Assembly (NCBI GenBank): GCA_964634605.1
Contig: CAZWLJ010000064.1
Span: 1-10,735 of the forward strand
Source of the DNA: UPXZ01 sp964634605
GTDB lineage: Bacteria > Bacteroidota > Bacteroidia > Bacteroidales > Paludibacteraceae
Length of the DNA stretch: 10,735 nt
Direction of reading: 5' to 3'
The notes under the pieces are model-generated. The model had not been told where the DNA came from and searched no databases. It saw only the letters and a program-made list of their open reading frames with translations. Both the position numbers and the translations under genes were made by a program. Positions 1 to 8,100 of the stretch are shown here, in pieces. How positions within the stretch are numbered: the stretch's first letter is position 1; each line of letters begins with the position of its first letter.

Positions 1-54
1 GGAAAGCGTGTATACCCCTAAAGGGTATCGCGGGTTCGAATCCCGCTTTCTCCG
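1..54 (+). tRNA. tRNA-Ser(GGA), 3' part only
   Basis: The window opens exactly at the anticodon. GGA at 1-3 is followed by AA and the 3' strand of the anticodon stem. A long variable arm follows (6-bp stem 12-17 with 23-28), which is a class II feature typical of serine tRNA. The T arm is GCGGG-TTCGAAT-CCCGC at 30-46, then comes the acceptor strand TTTCTCC at 47-53 and discriminator G at 54, which fits tRNA-Ser. The bases after it are CAG, so the CCA end is not encoded and must be added after transcription. The D arm, 5' acceptor strand and 5' anticodon stem lie outside the window. GGA reads the serine codons UCC and UCU. Confidence 0.93.
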
Positions 55-61
55 CAGAATG

Positions 62-92
62 AAAAATGCATGGTTTTTGGCCATGCATTTTT
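62..92. terminator. bidirectional intrinsic terminator between tRNA-Ser and tatD
   Basis: A perfect 12-bp inverted repeat (AAAAATGCATGG at 62-73, CCATGCATTTTT at 81-92) encloses a 7-base loop. The stem ends in a T run on the plus strand, and by symmetry also on the minus strand. It sits between two converging transcription units, the tRNA on plus and tatD on minus, so it can serve both. Confidence 0.75.
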
Positions 93-118
93 TATTTTAA
101 AGGGATATTTTGATTTTG

Positions 119-889
119 TTATTTCAGACCTGAAAAAACCGAGCAGGCACTTTCTGTCGTCACGCGGTTTACTTCATCCTGTGAAACGTTATAGATTTCG
201 GCCAGTTTAGCTGCAACGTATCGGAGATAAGAACTTTCGTTTCGCTTTCCCCGAAACGGTGCCGGAGTAAGATATGGTGCATCAGTCTCAAGTACCAGCT
301 TTTCAAGCGGAATATGCATCAGACTGGCAGCCAGTCCGGAGTTTTTGAACGTCACTACCCCACCTATGCCCAGTTTGAAATCGCCAAGGCTGAATATTTC
401 CGCGGCTTCCTCCGGAGTTCCTCCGAAACAATGGAAAATTCCTTTCAGTCCGCCACTTGCATAGGGTTTCAATGTATCAATCGTTTCGCGGTGCGAATTC
501 CTCACATGAATGATGACAGGCAGACTGAATTCGAGTGCCCATTCGACTTGCGTTCGGAATACAATCGTCTGTTCCTTTTGATATGTTTTATCCCAGTACA
601 GATCAATGCCTATTTCGCCCACTGCAAGGTATTTTCTTCGTTCGAGTTCAGCTCTGATTACGTCCAGTTCTTTTTGATAATTCTCTTTCACACTTTCGGG
701 ATGCAAACCGACAGCAGCATAACAATAGTCCGGATATCTTGCTTCCAGCTCCAGCAAGCGGGGCAGCGAATCCGAATCGACATTGGGAAGAATTATTTTA
801 GTAACCCCGGCATGTTGCGCACGCAGGATTACCTCATCGCGATCAGCATCAAATTCTTCGGAATAGATATGTGAATGGGTATCAATCAT
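119..889 (-). CDS. tatD: TatD-family metal-dependent hydrolase (putative deoxyribonuclease)
   Basis: 256 residues, the usual length for TatD/YcfH-type hydrolases of the amidohydrolase TIM-barrel superfamily. The family's metal-binding set is visible: H5-x-H7 in the N-terminal THSH motif, H63 in GLHP, E92 in GEIGID, H128 in IIHVRNS, H153 in FHCFGG and D203 in ETDAPYL. Members are cytoplasmic enzymes with 3'-5' exonuclease or DNase activity. Some have been linked to repair or to D-aminoacyl-tRNA deacylation, so the exact substrate is open. The ATG at 887-889 directly follows the guaA stop codon (TAA-ATG) with no spacer. A GGGAG stretch just upstream, inside the end of guaA, may act as ribosome binding site or allow translational coupling. 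It is the last gene of a guaA-tatD unit and ends about 25 bases from the hairpin shared with the tRNA. The family call is secure; the YcfH/TatD subtype is inferred. Confidence 0.95.
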   Translation of the reverse strand: MIDTHSHIYSEEFDADRDEVILRAQHAGVTKIILPNVDSDSLPRLLELEARYPDYCYAAVGLHPESVKENYQKELDVIRAELERRKYLAVGEIGIDLYWDKTYQKEQTIVFRTQVEWALEFSLPVIIHVRNSHRETIDTLKPYASGGLKGIFHCFGGTPEEAAEIFSLGDFKLGIGGVVTFKNSGLAASLMHIPLEKLVLETDAPYLTPAPFRGKRNESSYLRYVAAKLAEIYNVSQDEVNRVTTESACSVFSGLK

Positions 890-2407
890 TTACTCCCACT
901 CGATGGTTGCGGGTGGCTTGGAACTGATGTCGTACACCACGCGGTTGACACCTTTCACTTTATTGATAATCTCGTTGGATACTTTTGCCAGGAAATCGTA
1001 AGGCAATTGCGCCCAGTCGGCTGTCATAGCGTCGGTTGAAGTCACTGCCCGGAGTGCCACCACATTGTTGTAAGTACGTTCATCTCCCATTACGCCGACT
1101 GAATGTACCGGCAGCAGAATAACCCCAGCCTGCCATACTTTGTCGTACAGGTTCCATTCTTTCAGTGCGCTGATAAAAATGTCGTCAGCATCCTGAAGGG
1201 TTTTTACCTTATCGGGTGTAATTTCACCCAGAATGCGTACTGCAAGCCCCGGACCCGGGAAAGGATGGCGTTTCAGCAGGTGGCTCATCATTCCCAGTTC
1301 GTAACCCACGCGGCGTACCTCATCCTTGAAAAGCAACCGTAAAGGTTCACACAGTTTCAGGTTCATTTTTTCAGGAAGGCCTCCCACGTTGTGGTGAGAT
1401 TTAATCACCGTTCCGGTAATGGAAAGAGATTCAATTACATCAGGGTATATCGTACCCTGGGCGAGCCATTTTACATCTTTTATTTTATGAGCTTCGGCGT
1501 CAAACACATCAATAAAACCTGCACCAATAATTTTGCGTTTCCGCTCCGGATCGGTGACGCCGGCAAGCTTATCATAGAAATAATTTTTGGCATCCACTCC
1601 GATCACATTGAGCCCGAGATGTTCGTAGTCACTCAGCACATTTTCAAATTCATTCTTACGCAACAAACCATGATCAACAAAAATGCAGGTCAGGTTTTTG
1701 CCGATTGCCCGATGAAGCAACAAGGCAGTGACTGATGAATCGACACCTCCCGAGAGTCCCAGCACAACCTTATCGTTGCCAATGGTATTTTTCAGTTCTG
1801 CCACTGTACTTTCAATGAATGAAGCCGGTGACCAGTTTTTTGTCGAACCGCAGATATTCAGAAAATTCTCCAATATCAGCATTCCTTCGGTTGTGTGGTA
1901 CACTTCCGGATGAAACTGCACACCCCAGGTTTTTTCACCTTCCACACGGAAAGCGGCTACATTCACGTCTTCGGTGCTGGCTATTTGCTTAAATTCTTCC
2001 GGTAGTACGGTAATTGAATCGCCGTGCGACATCCAGATTTGCGAACCCACATGCACACCTTTGAAAAGCTCGTCTGAGTTATCGATATTGCTCAGTATGG
2101 CTCTTCCGTACTCTCTGCTTCCGGCCGGTTCCACCTTACCGCCGGAGCTGTATGCCAGGGATTGCGCACCGTAGCAAATGCCGAGTATCGGGAATTTCTT
2201 ACGAATATGGTTCAGGTCCACTTTAAATGCCGATGGATCGTAAACGGAATAGGGACTTCCCGAAAGGATTACACCTATCACACCGGTGGTATCTTCCGGA
2301 AATTTATTGTATGGCACGATTTCGCAATATTCATTCAGTTCGCGCAAGCGGCGTCCGATAAGCTGTGTGGTCTGTGAACCAAAATCGAGGATGATAATCT
2401 TTTCCAT
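890..2407 (-). CDS. guaA: GMP synthase (glutamine-hydrolysing)
   Basis: 505 residues, matching the single-chain bacterial enzyme that converts XMP, ATP and glutamine to GMP, the last step of guanine nucleotide synthesis. The class I glutamine amidotransferase domain (about 1-185) has the nucleophile C78 in GICYG and the H166/E168 pair in FHPEV. The ATP pyrophosphatase domain (about 190-385) carries the P-loop-like SGGVDSS at 219-225. The C-terminal dimerisation domain contains the HPFPGPGLAVR segment at 381-391 and ends in the typical IEWE. All expected catalytic residues are present, so the enzyme should be functional. The ATG at 2405-2407 puts the N-terminus at MEKIIILDFGSQ, as in homologues. 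tatD follows without a gap, suggesting co-transcription. A Bacteroidota-type promoter lies about 30 bases upstream. No guanine riboswitch or aptamer-like structure was recognised in its short leader. Confidence 0.98.
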   Translation of the reverse strand: MEKIIILDFGSQTTQLIGRRLRELNEYCEIVPYNKFPEDTTGVIGVILSGSPYSVYDPSAFKVDLNHIRKKFPILGICYGAQSLAYSSGGKVEPAGSREYGRAILSNIDNSDELFKGVHVGSQIWMSHGDSITVLPEEFKQIASTEDVNVAAFRVEGEKTWGVQFHPEVYHTTEGMLILENFLNICGSTKNWSPASFIESTVAELKNTIGNDKVVLGLSGGVDSSVTALLLHRAIGKNLTCIFVDHGLLRKNEFENVLSDYEHLGLNVIGVDAKNYFYDKLAGVTDPERKRKIIGAGFIDVFDAEAHKIKDVKWLAQGTIYPDVIESLSITGTVIKSHHNVGGLPEKMNLKLCEPLRLLFKDEVRRVGYELGMMSHLLKRHPFPGPGLAVRILGEITPDKVKTLQDADDIFISALKEWNLYDKVWQAGVILLPVHSVGVMGDERTYNNVVALRAVTSTDAMTADWAQLPYDFLAKVSNEIINKVKGVNRVVYDISSKPPATIEWE

Positions 2408-2434
2408 GAAGATGTATGTTTATTATTTCAAATG

Positions 2435-2466
2435 CAAAAGTACAAAATATTGCTTATGTGTAAAAA
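2435..2466 (-). promoter_or_regulatory. candidate promoter of guaA-tatD
   Basis: On the minus strand TACTTTTG (2435-2442) matches the Bacteroidota -7 consensus TAnnTTTG. Twenty bases further upstream a TTTT (2463-2466) is a 3-of-4 match to the -33 TTTG. Spacing to the guaA ATG implies a leader of roughly 20 bases. This is consensus matching only. Confidence 0.5.
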
Positions 2467-2484
2467 TTTGTAGCAGCAGGATAA

Positions 2485-2667
2485 TTAAAAAAAAACACAC
2501 CTAACAAGCAATGTATCAGGGTGATTTTTTTCGGATAAATATTCCCGCAGACGAATGTGTACAAATTCATTAGCCGGGTTGGGATATAGTTCTGCTCCGT
2601 CAATTTCAGTCAGCTCGTTATCTGTGAAAGCTGTATATTCACGGGTGCTTATTTTCAGCAGGATTAT
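2485..2667 (-). pseudogene. remnant of a T9SS-secreted protein: truncated C-terminal sorting domain
   Basis: The 317-base gap between queA and guaA contains an open frame of 60 codons on the minus strand, bounded upstream by a TAG (2668-2670) and closed by TAA at 2485-2487, with no usable start codon. Its middle reads GAELYPNPANEFVHIRL, very close to the opening of the type A T9SS sorting domain (typically YPNPA followed by a beta-strand). A complete domain would run on for about 60 more residues with a GR turn and a GVY-type end. Here similarity stops about ten residues after the motif and the frame ends in a T-rich tract. No continuation is seen in the other frames. I read it as a relic of a deleted or rearranged gene for a secreted protein. 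A coincidental match is possible, since the recognisable part is short. Confidence 0.5.
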
Positions 2668-2695
2668 CTACTGAACTTTTGGGACTAATTTTAAA

Positions 2696-2724
2696 AGCGT
2701 TCTGAAAACTTGTTTCAGGCTTTT
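2696..2724 (-). terminator. weak terminator-like hairpin after queA
   Basis: Directly after the queA stop codon the minus strand can pair CTGAAA with TTTCAG around a 5-base loop, with a further AGC/GCT pairing beyond a 3-base bulge, followed by a short T-rich run. The same hairpin on the plus strand is followed by six Ts, but no plus-strand gene ends here. Confidence 0.35.
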
Positions 2725-3954
2725 TTATACTTTCAGCAACAGCGAACTGTCGCCATAACTCAGGAAACGAAATCCGTTTGAAAGGGCGTAATCATAAATC
2801 TTGCGCCAGTTACCATCGACAAAGGCAGACACCAGCAGCAATAACGTGCTTTTAGGCTGATGGAAGTTGGTTATCATTCCGTTGATAACGCGAAATTGAA
2901 AGCCCGGCTGTATCAGGATTTGTGTTTCAGCATGCAGCGTGTCCAGGTCATATTTTTCCAGATAATCAATAATATTCTGCAAAGATTTTTCAACCGGAAT
3001 ATCCTCGGTCGTTTCATAAGGCTCCCACTGATCAACTCTGAGGTCTGTGAGGTTTTCATCGGGTGAATACGGGAGATTTTTTCCTATATAATACAAACTC
3101 TCCAGTGTACGCACTGAAGTAGTACCCACCGCAATAATATTACCGGTTTTGCTCTGAATATGTTTAATCGTATTCAGCGGCACTGCAATGGTTTCGGTAT
3201 GCATGGTGTGCTGATTAATCGTGGCTGATTTCACCGGCTGGAAAGTTCCGGCTCCTACATGCAGCGTGAGTTCTTCTATTTCAATATTTTTCAGCTTCAG
3301 ACTTGCAAATACTTCAGGTGTGAAATGCAGTCCGGCAGTGGGTGCCGCCACCGAACCTTCAATTTTTGAATAGACGGTCTGATAGGTTTTTTTGTCGTTT
3401 TCTTCGGTTTTCCGGTGTAAATAAGGCGGAATGGGCAGTTCGCCGATTTGCATCAGTATTTCGGAAAAGCTGAACTCGTCAGCATCCCAGCTGAACCGGA
3501 CGCGGTGCGTATTTTCTTCCGTTTCCAACAGTTCGGCAGAAAAAGTCACTTCTTTTTCATTAAAAAGTATCTTCTGTTGTAAGGCTCCTTCCTTCCACTT
3601 TTTTAAGTTTCCGATCAGGCACTTCCATTCACAGCTGCCTGTAGCCGATAGCGATAATGCGTAATCGGAAGGCTGTAATGGTTCCAGACAAAACACTTCA
3701 ATGCGGGCTCCGGTCTGTTTGTGAAAAACGAGCCTGGCCTGAATGACCCTTGTGTTGTTGCACACAAGCAAACAATTCTGAGGCAGATATTGCGCCAGAT
3801 TTGAAAAAACACTTTCAGATACCACTCCATCACGATAAAGGAGCAACCGGGACGAATCTCTCTTTGAAAGCGGATATTTGGCTATCCGTTCATCGGGCAA
3901 TTCGTAGTTAAAATCATCAATATAAACAGCTTCTTTTTGTTCGGGATGGTTCAC
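2725..3954 (-). CDS. queA: S-adenosylmethionine:tRNA ribosyltransferase-isomerase
   Basis: This cytoplasmic enzyme transfers and isomerises the ribosyl group of SAM onto 7-aminomethyl-7-deazaguanine in tRNA, giving epoxyqueuosine, the penultimate step of queuosine synthesis. Numbered from the chosen start (409 residues), family motifs occur in order: AKYPLSKRDSSRLLLY at 25-40, NNTRVIQARL at 66-75, AAPTAGLHFT at 203-212, LHVGAGTFQP at 231-240, TTSVRTLES at 278-286, NFHQPKSTLLLLVSAF at 363-378 and the C-terminal LSYGDSSLL at 398-406. The frame stays open upstream to a TTG at 4005, but that extension contains the gene's own probable -7 box. The GTG at 3952-3954 is therefore preferred; it starts close before the conserved DDFNYELPDERIA segment. 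No ATG is available at the N-terminus and no Shine-Dalgarno sequence is evident. The gene stands alone, divergent from the DUF2027/Smr gene; no other queuosine gene is in the window. Confidence 0.95.
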   Translation of the reverse strand: MNHPEQKEAVYIDDFNYELPDERIAKYPLSKRDSSRLLLYRDGVVSESVFSNLAQYLPQNCLLVCNNTRVIQARLVFHKQTGARIEVFCLEPLQPSDYALSLSATGSCEWKCLIGNLKKWKEGALQQKILFNEKEVTFSAELLETEENTHRVRFSWDADEFSFSEILMQIGELPIPPYLHRKTEENDKKTYQTVYSKIEGSVAAPTAGLHFTPEVFASLKLKNIEIEELTLHVGAGTFQPVKSATINQHTMHTETIAVPLNTIKHIQSKTGNIIAVGTTSVRTLESLYYIGKNLPYSPDENLTDLRVDQWEPYETTEDIPVEKSLQNIIDYLEKYDLDTLHAETQILIQPGFQFRVINGMITNFHQPKSTLLLLVSAFVDGNWRKIYDYALSNGFRFLSYGDSSLLLKV

Positions 3955-3971
3955 AAGGCAATAAAAGTTTG

Positions 3972-3979
3972 TAAATTTG
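3972..3979 (+). promoter_or_regulatory. candidate -7 box for the DUF2027/Smr gene
   Basis: TAAATTTG is an exact TAnnTTTG match on the plus strand. No good -33 TTTG lies at the proper distance; the sequence there is GGTTCAC. Transcription would begin near 3986, giving a leader of about 50 bases. It faces the queA -7 box only two bases away. Confidence 0.4.
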
Positions 3980-3981
3980 CG

Positions 3982-4013
3982 CAAAATTAAGACAATTAAA
4001 ACCAAGTGCCAAG
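3982..4013 (-). promoter_or_regulatory. candidate promoter of queA
   Basis: On the minus strand TAATTTTG (3982-3989) is a full match to TAnnTTTG. CTTG (4010-4013), a 3-of-4 match to the -33 TTTG, lies 20 bases upstream, inside the 19-21 range known for Bacteroidota promoters. Transcription would start near 3975, about 20 bases before the GTG start and downstream of the spurious TTG at 4005. This supports the shorter queA start. Confidence 0.55.
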
Positions 4014-4038
4014 CTAACAGGCAATAAAAATAAAGATT

Positions 4039-5106
4039 ATGATAAAAACCGGTGATACTGTGCGTTTTCTGAACGCTGTAGGAGGTGGAAAAGTGACCCG
4101 CATTGACGAGAAAAAGAACCTGGTGTATGTAGAAGATGCCGACGGATTTGAAATTCCGGCACTCGCCCGCGAATGTGTGGTCATTCAGGCAGTAAACGAA
4201 AAAACCAATTTTCCGGTGAAGGATTTCTCCGCGAAAAGCAACACCGCAACGGTAAGCCCTTCGAAAGAGGTGAAAATGGAAGAACCTAAAAAAACGGAAC
4301 CTGTCGTTGAAACCACAGAAGGTGAAATTCTGAATGCATTCCTGGCGTTTTTCCCTAAAGATATCAAACGGCTTGAAACCAGTAATTACGAATGTTATCT
4401 GGTCAATGACAGCAACTATTACCTTTTTTACAACTTCGTAACAGGGGAAAACAGTAACCGAAGAAGCATATCAAACGGGACTATTGAGCCTAACATGCAG
4501 GAATTTATCAGTGAAATAGAAAAATCACAACTGAACGATTGGGAAAAAGTGCGTGTGCAGATTATCCCGTTCAAAAAGGACAAAACGTACACCGAACAAA
4601 ACGCGCTCGATTTCACGCTCAGGCTGAATACCGTGAAATTCTACAAACTGCACAGTTTCACAGAAACCGATTATTTCGACGACCTGTGCATGCTCATCAG
4701 TCTGACCGAAGAAAGCCAGAAAAAACAGCTGGCAGAGATATCACCGGCCGAAATCAAACAAGCTTTACAGCAAAAAACACAGCCGCAGTTACGCCCGAGA
4801 ATTATTCATAAACAGCCGAAAAATGAAATAATCGAAGTGGACCTGCACATCAATGCACTGCTCGACAATACTGCCGGTTTGTCGAACGCCGATATGCTTG
4901 GCTATCAGATGGAGACCTTCCACCGGACACTCGAAGAAAACAGGAACAAAAAGGGACAGAAAATTGTATTCATCCACGGTAAAGGCGAAGGTGTATTGAA
5001 AACCGAAATTCATAAGCAACTCAAAAGCCGGTACAAAAACTACTACTACCAGGATGCATCCTTCCGTGAATATGGCTTTGGAGCAACCATGGTGACCATT
5101 AAGTGA
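4039..5106 (+). CDS. DUF2027 / Smr-domain protein
   Basis: 355 residues, predicted cytoplasmic, with no signal peptide or membrane segment. Residues 1-50 form a small beta-rich domain (GDTVRFLNAVGGGKVTRI) resembling the SH3/KOW-like strand pattern seen before Smr domains. A charged low-complexity linker with many K, E, P and T residues covers about 55-95. A middle domain spans about 95-225. A second polar linker leads to a C-terminal Smr domain with the diagnostic VDLHI at 267-271, IHGKGEGVLK at 312-321 and the closing GATMVTI. Smr domains, best known from MutS2, bind nucleic acid, and some nick DNA or cleave RNA. The MutS ATPase and clamp regions are absent here. The architecture matches Bacteroidota proteins annotated as DUF2027-containing; their biological role is not established to my knowledge. 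The ATG at 4039 gives the expected N-terminus. The gene diverges from queA and ends at a strong terminator. Confidence 0.85.
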   Translation: MIKTGDTVRFLNAVGGGKVTRIDEKKNLVYVEDADGFEIPALARECVVIQAVNEKTNFPVKDFSAKSNTATVSPSKEVKMEEPKKTEPVVETTEGEILNAFLAFFPKDIKRLETSNYECYLVNDSNYYLFYNFVTGENSNRRSISNGTIEPNMQEFISEIEKSQLNDWEKVRVQIIPFKKDKTYTEQNALDFTLRLNTVKFYKLHSFTETDYFDDLCMLISLTEESQKKQLAEISPAEIKQALQQKTQPQLRPRIIHKQPKNEIIEVDLHINALLDNTAGLSNADMLGYQMETFHRTLEENRNKKGQKIVFIHGKGEGVLKTEIHKQLKSRYKNYYYQDASFREYGFGATMVTIK

Positions 5107-5119
5107 AAAAATATTTCAC

Positions 5120-5162
5120 ATAAGAAAAGCAGTTCAAATTTTTCCCGAACTGCTTTTCTTAT
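5120..5162. terminator. strong bidirectional terminator between convergent genes
   Basis: A perfect 16-bp stem (5120-5135 with 5147-5162, core AAGAAAAGCAGTTC) has an 11-base loop. Its A-rich and T-rich arms give a T tract after the hairpin in both directions. It lies between the stop codons of two converging genes (5106 and 5180) and can end both transcripts. A smaller hairpin (GTGAAA/TTTCAC, 5103-5119) overlaps the stop codon just before it. Confidence 0.85.
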
Positions 5163-5179
5163 TTTCATTTTTATAACCG

Positions 5180-8100
5180 CTAAGGCACCACCACCTTTTG
5201 CCTGTTGACAAAATATACACCTGAATTTAATTGAAAAGTACGAACACCGGATAACTGTCCGAGAAAATGTGTACGTCCCGTTACATCCATCACTTTCACC
5301 TGAGCCGGTAAAATCGCTTTTACCGTTAATAAGCTTCTATTGGTATTGATAATCAAATTCGGATCGAAAGTCAGTTTCTCAACGCCTGAAAGCGGAACAA
5401 AATCAGCTGTAATTTCCACATCACCATCTATAAACCTAGCAGGTATTGTGTATTTATTATCGGTAATCTGTGTTGAGGGTATCGTATCCATCTGCCATTG
5501 CCTGTTGCCGTGAATAAATTTCGGATTTGAAAGATACCCGTGTTTAATCATCAATCCGTTAAGCCTGTAACCCTGGTTTGGGCTTAAAACCACATCAACC
5601 GCTGAAGCAAACGGAACCTCAGTATCTTTAAACGGAGTATTATCAGATTTCAGAACATCACCGTTTGTTTTTATTATTTTGATATTTGATGTCGTTTTAT
5701 GTACATTGAGCAGCACATCGGCAATACCTCCTCCGTTTGCTATGATATTATTTGTGCTGCTGGCATTTCCGCCGGCATCTATATAATCCCAGTCCACTTT
5801 ATAGCGCAGACGATAAATACCGGGTGTTGTACCGGCAGGAATTGTAAATGCGGGAGAATTCACTCCCGGATTTTGGTTTGAAACAGTTGCTCCCGTACTG
5901 TTTTTACCATTATAATATGAATAAGAAACTACATCAGATTCTGCTGATGGAGTACCATCGGTATTGACAGTCGATGCAAAAACCCCGTCGTTTCCCTTGT
6001 CCAGATACACATAACCGTGCATCCAGCTTCCGGTGTAAGTCATGGAGGGAGTCAGTGTTTCGCCGGGTAAAGCGTAACCGGTAACTGATTTCGTCAAATC
6101 GTTATTTAAATACCGGGATCCTGTAGCGGGTAATGTTCCGGTCAGGCTACCTCCCGAATTTCCGGTAAACTTTACAACATCGAGATGACGGTCGGTTCGT
6201 GTCATAACTGCTCCGGGAGCTGTATTAACGATATAATCTCCAATTAAATAATCGGCTGATGCAACCTTACTGTCCGCAAACCCTTCTTTTACCGCTATCG
6301 CTTTCAGAGTAACAGACCCGGATAATATCACAGGTGAAGAATACAGACTGGATGTCCGTCCGGGAGTCGTCCCGTCGGTTGTATAATAAATTGTTGCTCC
6401 GGCTGTTGCAGAAGTAATTTCTACCGGTTGCTCAGTAGTAAATTTCCCTGCAGCCGGTGAAAAAACCGGCATATCGCATGTTGGGCCGGGTGTTACTTTA
6501 TATTGGCCGTTGACCGTTGTCGGAAAACTGATTGTATTATTGTCAACAAACGTAACATTTACCCGAAGATTTGTTGCCAGGTTTGTAACCGTTGCATTTT
6601 TTGCATAAGGAAAATTCACTTTACACTCCAGTCCTGCTTTTGAAGTGACAGTAGCTTCTGTCAGATTCCCTTTTTCCCACATGATATCCACTTCAAAATT
6701 ACCAATCCCTTTCAATCCTTTCACTTCACCGTCAGTCCATGCATCGGGCATTGCAGGTAAGAGCTGCAGTGTACCGATATGGCTTTGCAGCAGCATTTCG
6801 GCTACACCGGCTGTGGCACCGAAATTACCGTCAATCTGGAAAGGCGAATGTGAATCGAACAAATTCTGGTAAATACCACCATCGCCGGCATTGGTTCCGA
6901 GTGATGTAGAAAGGCGCAGGGCTTTGTTAAGGATTACGCGGGCATGGTTTCCGTCGAGTGCGCGTGCCCAAAGGTTGATTTTCCAGCCCATCGACCATCC
7001 GGTGCTGGCATCACCGCGTGCCAGCATTGATTTTACAGCTGCATTAAAAATTGTTTTGTCAATCAACGGAGAAATCTGGTTGCCGGGATACAATCCCATC
7101 AAATGAGACATATGGCGGTGTCCGGTCCAGTCGCCCGCAGTTTTTTCGGAGTATTTCCACTCCCGCAAGTGGCCGTCGGCATCAATTCCTAAACCTGTAT
7201 CCAGTTTTTGAAATTTGGCCAGCAAGGCTGTTTTGAAAGCGGCATCTCCGGCTACATCATCGCCAAGAATATCTATTGCCTGCAGGGTATTGTTGAATAA
7301 ATCCCAAACCAGCTGCTGCGAGTGAGCCGTAGCATCTTCAGAAGCGGGTCCGTGCTCGGGTGAGTATTCGTTGGGACATACCCATGTACCGTCGGGCTGA
7401 TACGTTTTCAGAATATGAGTACCTGCTGCCTTTCCGCGATCTTGTATAAGTCGCTCCATCCAGTATTCTGCAGCAGTTTTCATCACCGGGTAAGCCGTAT
7501 TGAGCAGGTAATTTTTATCCAGCGTGTAGCGGTAGTGCTGCCAGATGTGCATGGCATACCAGGCGTTGGCTATCACGTAATTGTGCATGAATCCGCCGTG
7601 CCAGCCAAAAATATTGTTTTCGGTATAGAGTGTCCATCCTTTGGTTTGACCGGAGTCTTTTGCGTTTTTCTTCCATTGGGTCTGAATCTGCGATTCGTTG
7701 TAAATGTAATTCAGAAAAGTCTTGTGCAATTCCGATAAATTGGTGTTTTCGGCCGGCCAGTAATTCATTTGTACATTGATATTGCTGTGTATATCACTGC
7801 TCCAGGGCGGTGTGTTGCTGCTGTTCCAGATTCCCTGCAGGTTGGCCGGACTATCCAGCCCCCTGGCCGAAGAAATCATCAGGTAGCGTCCGAAATGGAA
7901 ATAAAGCTGTTCGAGGAATAAGTTAGTATAGGCTCTGTTGTAGTCGGTAATGAGCTCGTCGGTTGGCATGGTGTTGTCAGTTCCGCGAAGTTCAAATTTC
8001 ACCCGGTCAAACAGCGATTTGTAATCAGCTGTGTGAGCTGCTTTCAGCGTTGTAAAATCTTTGGCTGCAGCATCATTCACTATTTTATCGGTCTGCGGTT

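Noticed and set aside
1..118. tRNA-Ser 3' end as an integration site for a mobile element
   Set aside because: The next features are housekeeping genes; no integrase and no second copy of the tRNA end were seen in the window.
314..874. 186-codon plus-strand open frame opposite tatD
   Set aside because: It is fully antisense to a well-supported gene with all family motifs, and its translation shows no recognisable domain.
2408..2484. Frameshifted continuation of the sorting-domain remnant across the nine-base T run (minus strand)
   Set aside because: Shifting frame at the run gives a short peptide ending after about 14 residues without sorting-domain character.
4003..4005. TTG as the start of queA, giving 426 residues
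   Set aside because: The extra 17 codons contain the probable -7 box and are intergenic in character; the GTG at 3954 fits the family better.
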